From Streptomyces massasporeus (GTDB lineage: Bacteria > Actinomycetota > Actinomycetes > Streptomycetales > Streptomycetaceae): a DNA stretch of 64,000 nucleotides. Location of the stretch: contig NZ_BMSE01000007.1 of the NCBI RefSeq assembly GCF_014648995.1, positions 274,450 through 338,449 of the forward strand. Reading direction: 5' to 3'. This document shows, in pieces, positions 45,999-55,009 of this stretch. Within the stretch, counting starts at the first letter, position 1. The number at the start of each line of letters is the position of its first letter. Position numbers and translations under genes: made by a program. Below the pieces are notes generated by a model, which was not told the origin of the DNA, did not search any database, and worked only from the letters and a program-made list of their open reading frames with translations.

Positions 45999-47810
45999 GT
46001 GTCCCAGCCCGAACTCCTCCCCGGCACTCCCGAGTTCCGCATCAAGCTCCCCAAGGGAGGTGAGGCGCGCGGGCACCTGCTGGCCGAGTTCGGCGGCAAC
46101 GGCACGCACAAGTTCCTGCTGCGGGAGGGTTCCCTGGTGGCCGCCGAGGCCTGGCCCGGGCTCGGCGACCACGCCCGCCGCAACCGCGCGGATCTGCGCG
46201 CGAGCGGCGGCCTCGTCGACGAGACGGCCGACCCCGGCCTGCCGAAGGACCAGCAACGGTGGAGGGCGGCCCGGGACATCGAGTGCAACTCCTCCTCGGC
46301 CGCCGCCGCGCTCGTGTACGGCTACGACGCCTCCGGCCCGGAGTCCTGGCGCACCGCGGAAGGCCATCCGCTCGCCGACTACCTCTCCACCGGCTGGCGT
46401 GCCCCGCGCAAGGCATGGCTGGTCCGCGGCTCCAACGTCTCCGGGCACAACCTGGTGCGGCAGTTGTGGCTCCAGGAAGGGCTCGTCTCGCTGCCGGCCG
46501 CGCATCTGCCGCCCCTTGAGGAGACCGACCCGACCAAGAGCACGCTGCGCCGCTTCGTGGAGGACGGGTACGAGGGAGCGGCCTCGTACAACCAGAAGCG
46601 GGGTCTCGTCGACGAGCTGCACGCCTTCCTGACCCAGATGCGGATCGGCGACACCGTGGCCACCATCAGCGACGGTCGGCTTCACACCGGACGGCTCACC
46701 GGCGACGCCGTGCAGGCCTCGTCACCGGACGGCCTGTCCAATCTGCGCAGGACCGTAGCCTGGCGCACGAAGAGCCACGCCTACGAGGAACTGCCGGAGG
46801 AACTGCAGCAGAAGTTGTCCGTTCAGCATGATGTCGTCGACCTGACCGGTGTCCTGGACGCCCTGGACGTGCTCGCCGGACCGGGGGATCTCGCGGCCCC
46901 GGGAGCGGTCGACACCACCGGGGAGCGGTCGCCGACGCCCCGGGAGCTGACCCTGCCGGACATCACCGCAGAACTCGCCGCCGAGCTCTTCGTCCATGAC
47001 CGCGCCTGGCTGGACGAGATGCGGGAACTGCTCATCGATGAACGGCAGTTGGTGCTCTACGGCCCCCCGGGCACCGGCAAGACGTACCTGGCGATGAAGC
47101 TGGCCGAGTACCTCGGCGGCGGCCCGGAACAGGTCAAGATCGTGCAGTTCCACCCCTCGTACGCCTATGAGGACTTCTTCGAGGGGTTCCGGCCCGTGGA
47201 GGACCCCGAGACGCGGGAGGTGGCCTTCCGGCTGACGGCCGGCCCGCTCCGGGAGCTCGCCGATCTCGCCTCCCGCGACGGCAACCGGCACATCCCGCAC
47301 TTCCTGATCATCGACGAGATCAACCGCGCCAATCTGGCGAAGGTCTTCGGCGAGCTGTACTTCCTCCTGGAGTACCGGACGAAGTCGGTCCGACTCACCT
47401 ACTCGGGGGACGACTTCGCGCTGCCGCCCAACCTCTTCGTGATCGGCACGATGAACACCGCCGACCGGTCGATCGCCCTCGTGGACGCGGCGATGCGGCG
47501 CCGCTTCGCGTTCGTGGAGCTGTCCCCGCGCACCGAGCCGACCGCCGGGCTGCTCGCCCGCTGGCTGAAGCGCGAGGGCAGGGACCTGGAGCCCGCCCGG
47601 CTGCTCGACGCCCTCAACGCCCGTATCGACGACGGCGACTTCGCCATCGGACCGTCGTACCTGATGAAGCCGGGCGTGTACCGCAACGGCGGCCTCGAAC
47701 GGACGTGGCGCACGAAGATCCTGCCGCTGCTGGAGGAGCACCACTACGGCGAGGGCCTCGACGTCGCCGCCCGCTACGGCCTCGACGCACTGCGCGAGCG
47801 GCGCCCGTGA
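45999..47810 (+). CDS. mcrB: McrB-like AAA+ GTPase of a type IV restriction system
   Basis: This 603-residue protein has a variable N-terminal DNA-recognition region (1-330) and a McrB-type AAA+ motor. Walker A is LYGPPGTGKTYLA (about 355), Walker B is HFLIIDEINRANLAKVFGELY (about 435), and the family-defining GTMNTADRSIALVDAAMRRRFAF follows (about 485). McrB binds modified DNA and powers cutting by McrC. The GTG at 45999 follows GGAAGG by 6 bases; upstream in-frame codons are not conserved-looking. It is divergent from the sigma-drmA operon. The N-terminal region differs from the E. coli 5-methylcytosine reader, so the modification recognised is unknown. Confidence 0.88.
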   Translation: MSQPELLPGTPEFRIKLPKGGEARGHLLAEFGGNGTHKFLLREGSLVAAEAWPGLGDHARRNRADLRASGGLVDETADPGLPKDQQRWRAARDIECNSSSAAAALVYGYDASGPESWRTAEGHPLADYLSTGWRAPRKAWLVRGSNVSGHNLVRQLWLQEGLVSLPAAHLPPLEETDPTKSTLRRFVEDGYEGAASYNQKRGLVDELHAFLTQMRIGDTVATISDGRLHTGRLTGDAVQASSPDGLSNLRRTVAWRTKSHAYEELPEELQQKLSVQHDVVDLTGVLDALDVLAGPGDLAAPGAVDTTGERSPTPRELTLPDITAELAAELFVHDRAWLDEMRELLIDERQLVLYGPPGTGKTYLAMKLAEYLGGGPEQVKIVQFHPSYAYEDFFEGFRPVEDPETREVAFRLTAGPLRELADLASRDGNRHIPHFLIIDEINRANLAKVFGELYFLLEYRTKSVRLTYSGDDFALPPNLFVIGTMNTADRSIALVDAAMRRRFAFVELSPRTEPTAGLLARWLKREGRDLEPARLLDALNARIDDGDFAIGPSYLMKPGVYRNGGLERTWRTKILPLLEEHHYGEGLDVAARYGLDALRERRP

Positions 47811-49042
47811 CACTGCCCCTGCCCGAGGTGTCGCTGCGCGAGTACGGACCCGCCGTCTCCGTCGCGCTGGACACCGAGGCCGGGCGCGCCCTGGCCGCCT
47901 CCGGGATCCTGCAGAGCGCGACCCCCGATCCCGGCCGTGGCGGGCACTGGCTGCTGCGGGCGGGCAGCCGCGTCGGCGCGGTGCGCACAGCCGGCGGCCA
48001 GGTGGTACGGATCATGCCCAAGACCCCGGTGAGCCGGTTGTTCTTCCTCCTCGGGTTCAGCCTCGACCCCGCCCGCGCTTGGCGCGACAGCAGCGAGGGC
48101 ACCGTGGACACCGGCGCCTACGACGATGTCGTGCCCGCCCTCGCCCATGCCGTGGAGCGGCAGATCGACGGGGCCCTGCGGCAGGGTGTCCTCCAGGGCT
48201 ACCGGGAGGTCGAGGAGACCGCGCTGGTCGTGCGCGGAAGGCTGCGTGAGGCCGAGCAGATCCGGCGGCACTTCGGCCGTACGCCGCCCGTGGAGATCGC
48301 CTACGACGCGTACACCGCCGACACCGCCGAGAACCGCATCCTGCGCGCCGCCACCGAGCGGTTGCTGCGGCTGCCGGGTGTTCCCGGTGTCGTCCGGCGA
48401 CGCCTCGCTCATCAGCGTGTGCGGCTGGCCGACGCGATGCCGTTGATACGGGGGCAGGCACTGCCGCGGTGGCAGCCGTCGCGCCTCAACTCCCGCTACC
48501 AGCCCGCGCTTCGGCTCGCGGAAGCGGTCTTGCGGGGCACCTCGCCGGAGCACCGGCCGGCCGGGGCCGACCCACTCGCCGTGGACGGCTTCCTGCTCGA
48601 CATGAACAAGCTGTTCGAGGACTTCGTGACCGTCGGCCTGCGCGAGGCGCTCAGGGAGCATGGTCTGACCGCGCGCCTCCAGGACCCCCATCACCTCGAC
48701 GTCGCGGGTCGGGTGGGCATGCGCCCCGACCTGGTCGTCCGCACCGGTGACGGTCGTACCCCGCTCGCCGTCGTCGACGCCAAGTACAAGGTGGAGATGG
48801 CCGACGGGCTCCTCAACGCCGACCTGTACCAGGCCCTCGCGTACGCCACGGTGCTCGGTCTGCGCGAGGCCCACTTGGTGTACGCGGCCGGACGGCAGCC
48901 CTTGCGCTACCACGAGGTGCGCGGAACGGCCGTGCGGCTTTATCAGCACAGCCTCGATCTCTCCCGCGAGCCGGAACAACTCCTCACCGCTTTCCGGGAG
49001 ATCGCCGCACACCTGGCGTCCGGAAGAAGGGAAGTGACCTGA
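47807..49042 (+). CDS. mcrC: McrC-like nuclease subunit
   Basis: This 411-residue protein is the nuclease partner of McrB. The N-terminal half contains VRIMPKTPVSRLFFLLGF, typical of McrC, and the C-terminal PD-(D/E)xK nuclease site is seen as GMRPDLVV followed by VVDAKYK (about residues 305-330). The GTG overlaps the mcrB TGA by 4 bases, and its own stop shares a base with the next gene. All nuclease-site residues appear intact, so the system should be able to cut. Confidence 0.88.
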   Translation: MTLPLPEVSLREYGPAVSVALDTEAGRALAASGILQSATPDPGRGGHWLLRAGSRVGAVRTAGGQVVRIMPKTPVSRLFFLLGFSLDPARAWRDSSEGTVDTGAYDDVVPALAHAVERQIDGALRQGVLQGYREVEETALVVRGRLREAEQIRRHFGRTPPVEIAYDAYTADTAENRILRAATERLLRLPGVPGVVRRRLAHQRVRLADAMPLIRGQALPRWQPSRLNSRYQPALRLAEAVLRGTSPEHRPAGADPLAVDGFLLDMNKLFEDFVTVGLREALREHGLTARLQDPHHLDVAGRVGMRPDLVVRTGDGRTPLAVVDAKYKVEMADGLLNADLYQALAYATVLGLREAHLVYAAGRQPLRYHEVRGTAVRLYQHSLDLSREPEQLLTAFREIAAHLASGRREVT

Positions 49043-51177
49043 TGCCTCGGCTCGCCTTCGCCCAGAGTTTCTGGGACGGCTACGACGCCCTGGAGAAGCC
49101 GGTCCGGGCCGGAGTACGCAAAGCCATGGCGAAGTTCCAGGCCATGAGCGCGGCCGAACTCAACGCCGACAAGGGGCTGCACCTGGAGTCCGTCCAGAAC
49201 GCCCGTGACCCGCGGATGCGGACGATCCGCATCACCGACTTCTGGCGTGGCGTCGTTCTTGCCCCCGACGACGGCAGTGACATGTTCCTCCTGGTCAATG
49301 TCCTGCCGCACGACGACGCCTACACCTGGGCGGCGAAGCGCCTGTACAGCGCGAACTCCGCGACGCGCGCCCTGGAAGTGCGCAACGCCGTCGCCCTGGA
49401 CGAGCTGACACCGCTGTACGAGACGGCCGCGCGCACGGCTCCCCGGCTGCTGTTCGCGGACGTCTCCGACGGCACGCTGCGCGATCTCGGCATCGACGAC
49501 CAAGTCCTGCGCGCCGCACGATCGTTGGTGGACAAGGCCCAACTGGAGGCCTTCGCCACGCTGTTGCCGGAGGACCAGCTGGAGGTGCTCCAGTACCTCG
49601 CCGAGGGCTTCAGCCCGGAAGAGGTCTACCGGGACGTCGTGGCCGTACGGCGCCCCGCCGACGCGCCCGCCGAACCGGTCGAGGACCTGGCCACGGTGAT
49701 CACCAACACGTCCGCCCGCATCCGACTGGTCACCGGGCCGCGGGAGTTGGAGGAGATGCTGGCGAAGCCGTTCGCGGCCTGGCGCGTCTTCCTGCATCCC
49801 TCCCAGCGGCGCGTCGCCTACCGCACGTCGTACGGCGGCCCCGTGCAGGTCACCGGGGGCCCCGGCACGGGCAAGACGGTGGCCGCGCTGCACCGGGTCA
49901 AGCATCTGCTCGGCCGCTCCGAGGACGGCCGTATCCTGCTCACCACGTACACGAACGCGCTCGCCGCCGGACTGCGCGAGATGCTCGGCCTGCTCCTCGA
50001 CGAGGACGAGAAGCTGCTGGCACGGGTGGATGTGACGACGGTCGACGCCTGTGCCAACGGCGTCGTGCGCACCCACTCGGTGACCGCGCCCAAGCCGATC
50101 GGGGACCGGGAGCAGCGGCAGTTGTGGGAGAAGGTGGTCAAGCAGCTGGATCTGCCGTTCACCGCCCGTTTCCTGGCCCAGGAGTACCGGCATGTCGTCC
50201 TCGGCCAGAACCTCCGGGATGTTGACGCCTACCTCGCCGCGAGCCGCCGCGGCCGCGGCACCGGTCTCGGCGCCGCGCGCCGCCGGGAGGTGTGGAGGGG
50301 CGTTGAACGGTTCGAGCAGTTCCTGCGCGACCGCGGCGAGACCACGCACCTGGGCATCTGCGCCCGTGCCGCGGAACTCCTAGCCGACGGGCCGGCGCCG
50401 TACGCCCATGTCGTCGTGGACGAGGCACAGGACCTGCACCCCGCGCAGTGGCGGGTGCTGCGTGCCGCCGTCTCCCCCGGCCCCGACGACCTGTTCATCA
50501 CCGGTGACCCACATCAGCGGATCTACGACTCCCGGGTGTCGCTCGGCTCGTTGGGCATCACCACGGCCGGTCGCAGTTTCCGGTTGCGCGTCAACTACCG
50601 CTCCACGGAAGAGATCCTGACCTGGTCTGCCCGCCTCCTCGCGCCCGTCACCGTCGACGCGCTCGAGGGTGAGGGGACGGACTCGCTGGCCGGGTACCGC
50701 TCGCTGCTCCACGGCGGCCGCCCCCGGGTGCGGGGGTATGCCACCCGGCAGGAGGAGACGGAGGCGCTGGTGGAGCGGGTGCGTGCCCTGGTCGCCGAGG
50801 GTTTCGCGCCGCACGAGATCGGTGTGTGCGCGCGCTTCAACCTCGCCCTGGACGCGGCCGAGGAGAAGCTGAAGGCCGCGGGGATTCCGGTGCTCCGGGT
50901 CAAAGGGCAGGTCACGCAAGGGTCCGAGGGCGTACGGCTGGCGACGATGCACGCGATGAAGGGACTGGAGTTCCGTGCGGTGTCGGTGCTCGGTGTCGCC
51001 GAGGGCACCGTCCCGTTCGCCCATGAGATCACCCCGCGTGAGGCGGACCCACTCCAGCATGACGCCGATCTGCTCCGCGAGCGCTGCCTGCTTTTCGTCG
51101 CCTGCACACGCGCTCGCGAAACGCTGAAGGTGACGTGGAGCGGGACCGTGAGCACCTTCCTCCCGCCCGTCGACTGA
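49042..51177 (+). CDS. UvrD/Rep helicase with ParE/RelE-like N-terminal domain
   Basis: This 711-residue protein has an SF1 helicase core: Walker A TGGPGTGKTVAALH (about 271), Walker B VVVDEAQDLHPAQW (about 459), LRVNYRSTEEI (about 515) and UvrD_C motifs RLATMHAMKGLEFRAV and FVACTRARETL. Residues 1-100 (KGLHLESVQNARDPRMRTIRITDFWRGVVL) resemble a RelE/ParE toxin fold, an arrangement seen in some stand-alone helicases. The ATG shares one base with the mcrC stop, so it is a fixed part of this McrBC operon. It probably unwinds or processes DNA ends made by McrBC. The toxin-like domain may be a binding module rather than an active toxin. Confidence 0.8.
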   Translation: MPRLAFAQSFWDGYDALEKPVRAGVRKAMAKFQAMSAAELNADKGLHLESVQNARDPRMRTIRITDFWRGVVLAPDDGSDMFLLVNVLPHDDAYTWAAKRLYSANSATRALEVRNAVALDELTPLYETAARTAPRLLFADVSDGTLRDLGIDDQVLRAARSLVDKAQLEAFATLLPEDQLEVLQYLAEGFSPEEVYRDVVAVRRPADAPAEPVEDLATVITNTSARIRLVTGPRELEEMLAKPFAAWRVFLHPSQRRVAYRTSYGGPVQVTGGPGTGKTVAALHRVKHLLGRSEDGRILLTTYTNALAAGLREMLGLLLDEDEKLLARVDVTTVDACANGVVRTHSVTAPKPIGDREQRQLWEKVVKQLDLPFTARFLAQEYRHVVLGQNLRDVDAYLAASRRGRGTGLGAARRREVWRGVERFEQFLRDRGETTHLGICARAAELLADGPAPYAHVVVDEAQDLHPAQWRVLRAAVSPGPDDLFITGDPHQRIYDSRVSLGSLGITTAGRSFRLRVNYRSTEEILTWSARLLAPVTVDALEGEGTDSLAGYRSLLHGGRPRVRGYATRQEETEALVERVRALVAEGFAPHEIGVCARFNLALDAAEEKLKAAGIPVLRVKGQVTQGSEGVRLATMHAMKGLEFRAVSVLGVAEGTVPFAHEITPREADPLQHDADLLRERCLLFVACTRARETLKVTWSGTVSTFLPPVD

Positions 51178-51190
51178 CCGGCGAACCGAC

Positions 51191-52846
51191 TCATTCCTCC
51201 GGTGCCAGGGCGCCCGTGGCCAGACCGTCACGGGCGACCTCGGCGAGCTGTCGGCTCAGCTCGTCGACCTTGCGCATGCCCTCCTCGAACGCGGACAGGG
51301 CACGGAAGGCCGCGCCGTACCGACGCTGCTCGTCGATGCCCATACGGGGGATACGTGAGCCCCTGCCGTCGAAGCGGTAGGTCCCGCTCGCGCTCGTGGA
51401 CCTGCGGGCGTTGGCCGAGCTGCGCAGGAACCCTTGCAGATAGTCCGTGTCGAGCTGCTCGCTGGCCGAGACGGGCTCCGGACCCTCGTACGCCACGAGC
51501 CCGGCGCGGGCCAGATCCGCGACGCTGGTGGTGGCGCCGTCCAGCGAGCCCGGACCGCCGCCCGTCGCGAGTTCGGGCAGAAGGGCGGCGAGTCGCCGGA
51601 TCTGGTCCTCCAACTCCTTGCGCAGGGCAACGTATTCAGCGGGGTAATCGCGGTGACGGGAACGGAGATGGCTCCCGGGCGTCAGGTCGACGGTGTCGTC
51701 GAGGAGTTCGATCAGGGGCACGTCGGCAACCTGGTCGGGGCGTGGTTCCAGATCCCCGTCGGGCGGGTTCTCCGTCAGGTCGACCATGCTCACGGTGTGG
51801 TGCGTGTCCACCCCTTCCGTGCTCTCGGGACGCTGGAGACACCACAGGTGCACAGGCAGGGCGTGCGAGGTCGCCGTCCCCGGCGGCAGCGCGATCACTC
51901 GGCGCACGATGCCCCGGCGGACGAGTTCCGACCGAATGCGGCGGCCGGCCTTGCGGTAGGCGACCGAGGCCGGCATCACCATGAGGACGTGGCCGCCGGG
52001 CGCGGTGTGGGCGTAGGCGTGCTGGAGCCAGGCGAGCTCCCCCTCGGCCTTGGACGGGGTACCGAGGTCCCAGCGGGAGTCGAGCAACAACTCCTCCCGC
52101 CCCCACTCGGTCACACCGGCCGGAGGATCACAGACGACCAGATCCGCCCTGAGGTCCGGCCATACGTCCGCACGCAGTGAATCGCCTGCCACGATGCGCA
52201 CGCCGGAGCGGCCCAGGAGGTCGGCGCGGAGCTGTGCGAAGCGAGCGCTGTCGTCATCCACCTCCTGTCCGTAGCAACGCGTCCCGGCATCGGAGGCGAC
52301 AGACAGGAGGAGCACCCCGATTCCGCAGGCAGGGTCGAAGACCGTGGCGCTGGAAGGCAGTTCGGGGGCGAAGTGGCGGACGGCACGCACTACGCGTTCA
52401 GGGGTCACCTGATCGGACCCAGCCCGCCGAGCGGAGTCCATAAACCGGTCAGTAAGTCCGTTCACAAGGTCGACGGACGGCCCGGTTCGGGCGAGCGCCC
52501 GTACGCGGGTGGCGACGTCGTCCGGCAGCCCTGGTCCGGGCTGCCCGGACAGAGCCGCGGCGACCTGCGCCAGACCCGAGACCATCTGTTCCCCGTACGC
52601 GGCCCGCATGGCCTGCCACAACTCGACCTCGGGCGACACCTCCTGGCCCTTGCGCTGCCGGTCCAGCCATTCCTGAACCTCGGTGAGCGCGTAGAGCGGA
52701 CTGTTCGCGGCACCTCCGGCCGGCGCGGGGAAGTCGTCGTAGCGCCGACGCCAGTTGGAGACAGCGGCCCGGGTGACTCCGGCCAGCCGGGCGATCTCGG
52801 CGCCGGTGACCAGGGGGCCGACCGATGGAACGGCGTTGTCCGTCAT
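51191..52846 (-). CDS. N6-adenine DNA methylase (HsdM-like) with N-terminal HTH
   Basis: This 551-residue protein starts with a MerR/excisionase-type HTH (about 12-60, TGAEIARLAGVTRAAVSNWRRRYDDFPAP). The methylase core follows, with motif I VFDPACGIGVLLLSVAS (about 168) and VVCDPPAG as a DPP variant of the NPPF/Y motif (about 235). The C-terminal part (about 390-551) looks like a single target-recognition domain plus helix, as in fused M-S proteins. It converges on the McrBC-helicase operon with 13 bases between stops. It may modify DNA for, or against, McrBC recognition. The ATG at 52846 lacks a strong ribosome binding site, which suggests a leaderless or near-leaderless message. Confidence 0.8.
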   Translation of the reverse strand: MTDNAVPSVGPLVTGAEIARLAGVTRAAVSNWRRRYDDFPAPAGGAANSPLYALTEVQEWLDRQRKGQEVSPEVELWQAMRAAYGEQMVSGLAQVAAALSGQPGPGLPDDVATRVRALARTGPSVDLVNGLTDRFMDSARRAGSDQVTPERVVRAVRHFAPELPSSATVFDPACGIGVLLLSVASDAGTRCYGQEVDDDSARFAQLRADLLGRSGVRIVAGDSLRADVWPDLRADLVVCDPPAGVTEWGREELLLDSRWDLGTPSKAEGELAWLQHAYAHTAPGGHVLMVMPASVAYRKAGRRIRSELVRRGIVRRVIALPPGTATSHALPVHLWCLQRPESTEGVDTHHTVSMVDLTENPPDGDLEPRPDQVADVPLIELLDDTVDLTPGSHLRSRHRDYPAEYVALRKELEDQIRRLAALLPELATGGGPGSLDGATTSVADLARAGLVAYEGPEPVSASEQLDTDYLQGFLRSSANARRSTSASGTYRFDGRGSRIPRMGIDEQRRYGAAFRALSAFEEGMRKVDELSRQLAEVARDGLATGALAPEE

Positions 52847-52892
52847 AACCCCAGCGTACACGGACCGCCACTCCCATTCCAGAAAGAACTCT

Positions 52893-52934
52893 GTTGACAA
52901 CGTACACAGCCAGATGTTTCTCTACTGTGTGTAC
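52893..52934. promoter_or_regulatory. Divergent promoter with shared motif site D and inverted repeat
   Basis: GTTGAC-AAC-GTACAC at 52893-52907 matches the shared palindrome in 13 of 15 positions. GTACACAG at 52902-52909 also pairs imperfectly with CTGTGTGTAC at 52925-52934. The site lies between the methylase and the TIGR04141 gene and could control both. Confidence 0.45.
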
Positions 52935-52964
52935 TCGATTCCTCCTGACCCACGGAGCCTCGCC

Positions 52965-54659
52965 ATGCCCTCGCACACCGAAGTACGCACCGTTTACCGG
53001 CTGCCTGGCGTCGCCCCCACCAGCGAAGCCATGCTGGACGCCCTTGACGCCGCCCTTCTGGACAGCCTCGGTGCGGATCCACATTTACCGGAGGCACTCG
53101 GGGTCCCGGCTGTGTACATCACCTGTGGGATGGAACGCACCGAGGCCCCGTGGTGCGAGCCCATGTCACGCACCACGGGCATCGTGGTCAACGAGAGCGT
53201 CCGCCGCACCGCAGCCGTACTGCTGCTCGCAGTCGACGGCGTGGTGTACGCCATCGGTTGCGACCAGGGGTACCGGTTGATCCCCGAGCACCTCAAGGAC
53301 AAGCGTTTCGGTCTCTCGTTCGCCATCCGGCAGATGGACCCGAACTTGATCCGCGGAGCCGTGTCGAGATCTCTCGGGCAAGCACGCACGGACATCTCCC
53401 TGGTTCCGGGCGGCGCCTCGGTCCCGCTGCTGGGTATTCGCGACCACTCGCGCATCGTGCGCAGCCTGGGCGGATACCTCGACAACCTGCCGCTCACCCG
53501 GTCGCGGTACAGCCTCGGCAAAGCCGTGAGCGCCCAAGGCGGCTGTGGGCTGCGGATCGCCCTCGGAATCGAACCCGAGGCCCTGCTCTCCGACCTGCGG
53601 GCCATCGCCAGGATCTGCCGCGAGGACATCCCGCACCCGGAGTTGGAGTTCGTCGACCACATCGTCCCGGTGAGCGACCCGACGACCCTCGACACCCTCC
53701 ACGAAACCCTGGACGACCGTCTCGGCCAGCCGGACGAGGGAAGCTTCTCGGTCTGTGTCCCCTCCGAACATCACACGGCATACGCGGAGGCCACCACGTA
53801 CATGACTCAGATCAACAGCGACAACGGAGCCCTGCTCTCGGACGACTTCGACCTCGGATACGTGCTCACCCGGGCCCGGCTCGCACCGCCCGGCCGGCGC
53901 CTGAAGGCACTGCGCGAAGGGACGGTGACCCTGGCCAGGGGCCGCCGGAGGGGGGCCGCCGACACGCTCGCCGTCACCAGCGCGCTGACCTGGCTGGAGA
54001 CCGGCGTATCCCTCGGCTCCAGACGGTTCTTCCTGATGGACGGCGAGTGGTACGAGGCCGGGGCCGCCTATGTCGAAGAGTGCCGGGCCACGGTGCGGGC
54101 GCTGTTCTCTCCTCTGCCTTCCGTCTCCCTGCCCTCCTGGGAAGAAGGCGAGTCGGAGAACACCTACAACAACAGAGTGGCCGAGGAGTACAACAGCGCG
54201 GTGGCTGACGGCCAGCCCCGCTGGCTCTGCCTCGACACAAAGAATGTCGTCAACCCTCTCCGGCCCAGAGACCAGGTCGAGATCTGCGACCTGCTCACGC
54301 CGGACGACACCCTGATCCTCGTCAAGCGGGCAGGCGGTTCCGGGCCGCTGAGCCACCTGTTCAGCCAGGCCAGGGTCGCGGTGGAACTGCTCCAGGAGTC
54401 CGCCCGGGTCCGCAGCGAGTTCACCGCCAAGGTGGCCCGACTGAGTCGAGGCGCACGCCTGCTTCCTGATGACTACACGCCCAAGCGAATCGTCCTCGCG
54501 ATGCTCCTCAAGAACCGCACGAGCCTGACCCCGGACTCCGTCTTCGGCTTCTCTCAGATCACCATTGCGCAGACCGCAAAAGCGCTGGCGGCACGAGGGG
54601 TGACTGTCGAGGTCATCGGCATCCCTGAAGGCAGCACCGACGCACTCTCACAGCCTTAG
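52965..54659 (+). CDS. TIGR04141/DUF6119 sporadically distributed protein
   Basis: This 564-residue protein matches the outline of the TIGR04141 family: an N-terminal region with TGIVVNESVRRTAAVLLLAVDGVVYAIGCDQGYRLI, the conserved FGLSFAIRQMDPNLIRG, and a C-terminal half with EICDLLTPDDTLILVKRAGGSGPLSHLFSQ. Members are patchily distributed and often sit in defence islands, but their activity is unknown. The ATG at 52965 follows GGAG by about 8 bases. It is transcribed away from the methylase and is the last recognisable gene before the right-hand island repeat. Confidence 0.75.
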   Translation: MPSHTEVRTVYRLPGVAPTSEAMLDALDAALLDSLGADPHLPEALGVPAVYITCGMERTEAPWCEPMSRTTGIVVNESVRRTAAVLLLAVDGVVYAIGCDQGYRLIPEHLKDKRFGLSFAIRQMDPNLIRGAVSRSLGQARTDISLVPGGASVPLLGIRDHSRIVRSLGGYLDNLPLTRSRYSLGKAVSAQGGCGLRIALGIEPEALLSDLRAIARICREDIPHPELEFVDHIVPVSDPTTLDTLHETLDDRLGQPDEGSFSVCVPSEHHTAYAEATTYMTQINSDNGALLSDDFDLGYVLTRARLAPPGRRLKALREGTVTLARGRRRGAADTLAVTSALTWLETGVSLGSRRFFLMDGEWYEAGAAYVEECRATVRALFSPLPSVSLPSWEEGESENTYNNRVAEEYNSAVADGQPRWLCLDTKNVVNPLRPRDQVEICDLLTPDDTLILVKRAGGSGPLSHLFSQARVAVELLQESARVRSEFTAKVARLSRGARLLPDDYTPKRIVLAMLLKNRTSLTPDSVFGFSQITIAQTAKALAARGVTVEVIGIPEGSTDALSQP

Positions 54660-55009
54660 TGCGAGGTGGACATCACTGCAGCGGGATGTCGGCCACCGTC
54701 GTCTGTTACCAGCCGCCGTGGAGTACCGCACTTCGACTGCTTGCGTCCTCTCCCCTGCCCAAAGCCGAAACAGTGGCCGTCGGAAGTGCCGGTTCCCTGG
54801 GACTTTTCTGGGACTTCCGGCTGCGTCAAGGAGTACGGATGTGAAACAACCGAAAGGCTATCTGTGCAGTTCAACACCGCGAACCCGCCCAGCGCGCCAG
54901 GTCACAGGGCCACCCGTTCTCTGCCGGGACATCTGAGCCGCCGCACGCGCCGGGCGGGAGTCTCTGCCCGCCGGTCAACCCCAGAGCCGACGGGCGGACC
55001 GAGTGCCGG
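54660..55009. other. Non-coding right edge of the island
   Basis: These 350 bases contain no convincing gene; short open frames have poor codon bias. They hold a direct repeat CTGGGACTT at 54797-54805 and 54808-54816, flanked by the inverted pair CGGAAGT (54781-54787) and ACTTCCG (54813-54819). They also hold the right copy of the 15-bp att-like repeat. Confidence 0.5.
54924..54938. repeat. Right copy of 15-bp direct repeat (att-like)
   Basis: CCGGGACATCTGAGC is identical to 14044-14058. The distance between copies is 40,880 bases and the pair brackets all of the conflict and defence genes. This copy is not inside a recognisable gene. Confidence 0.7.
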
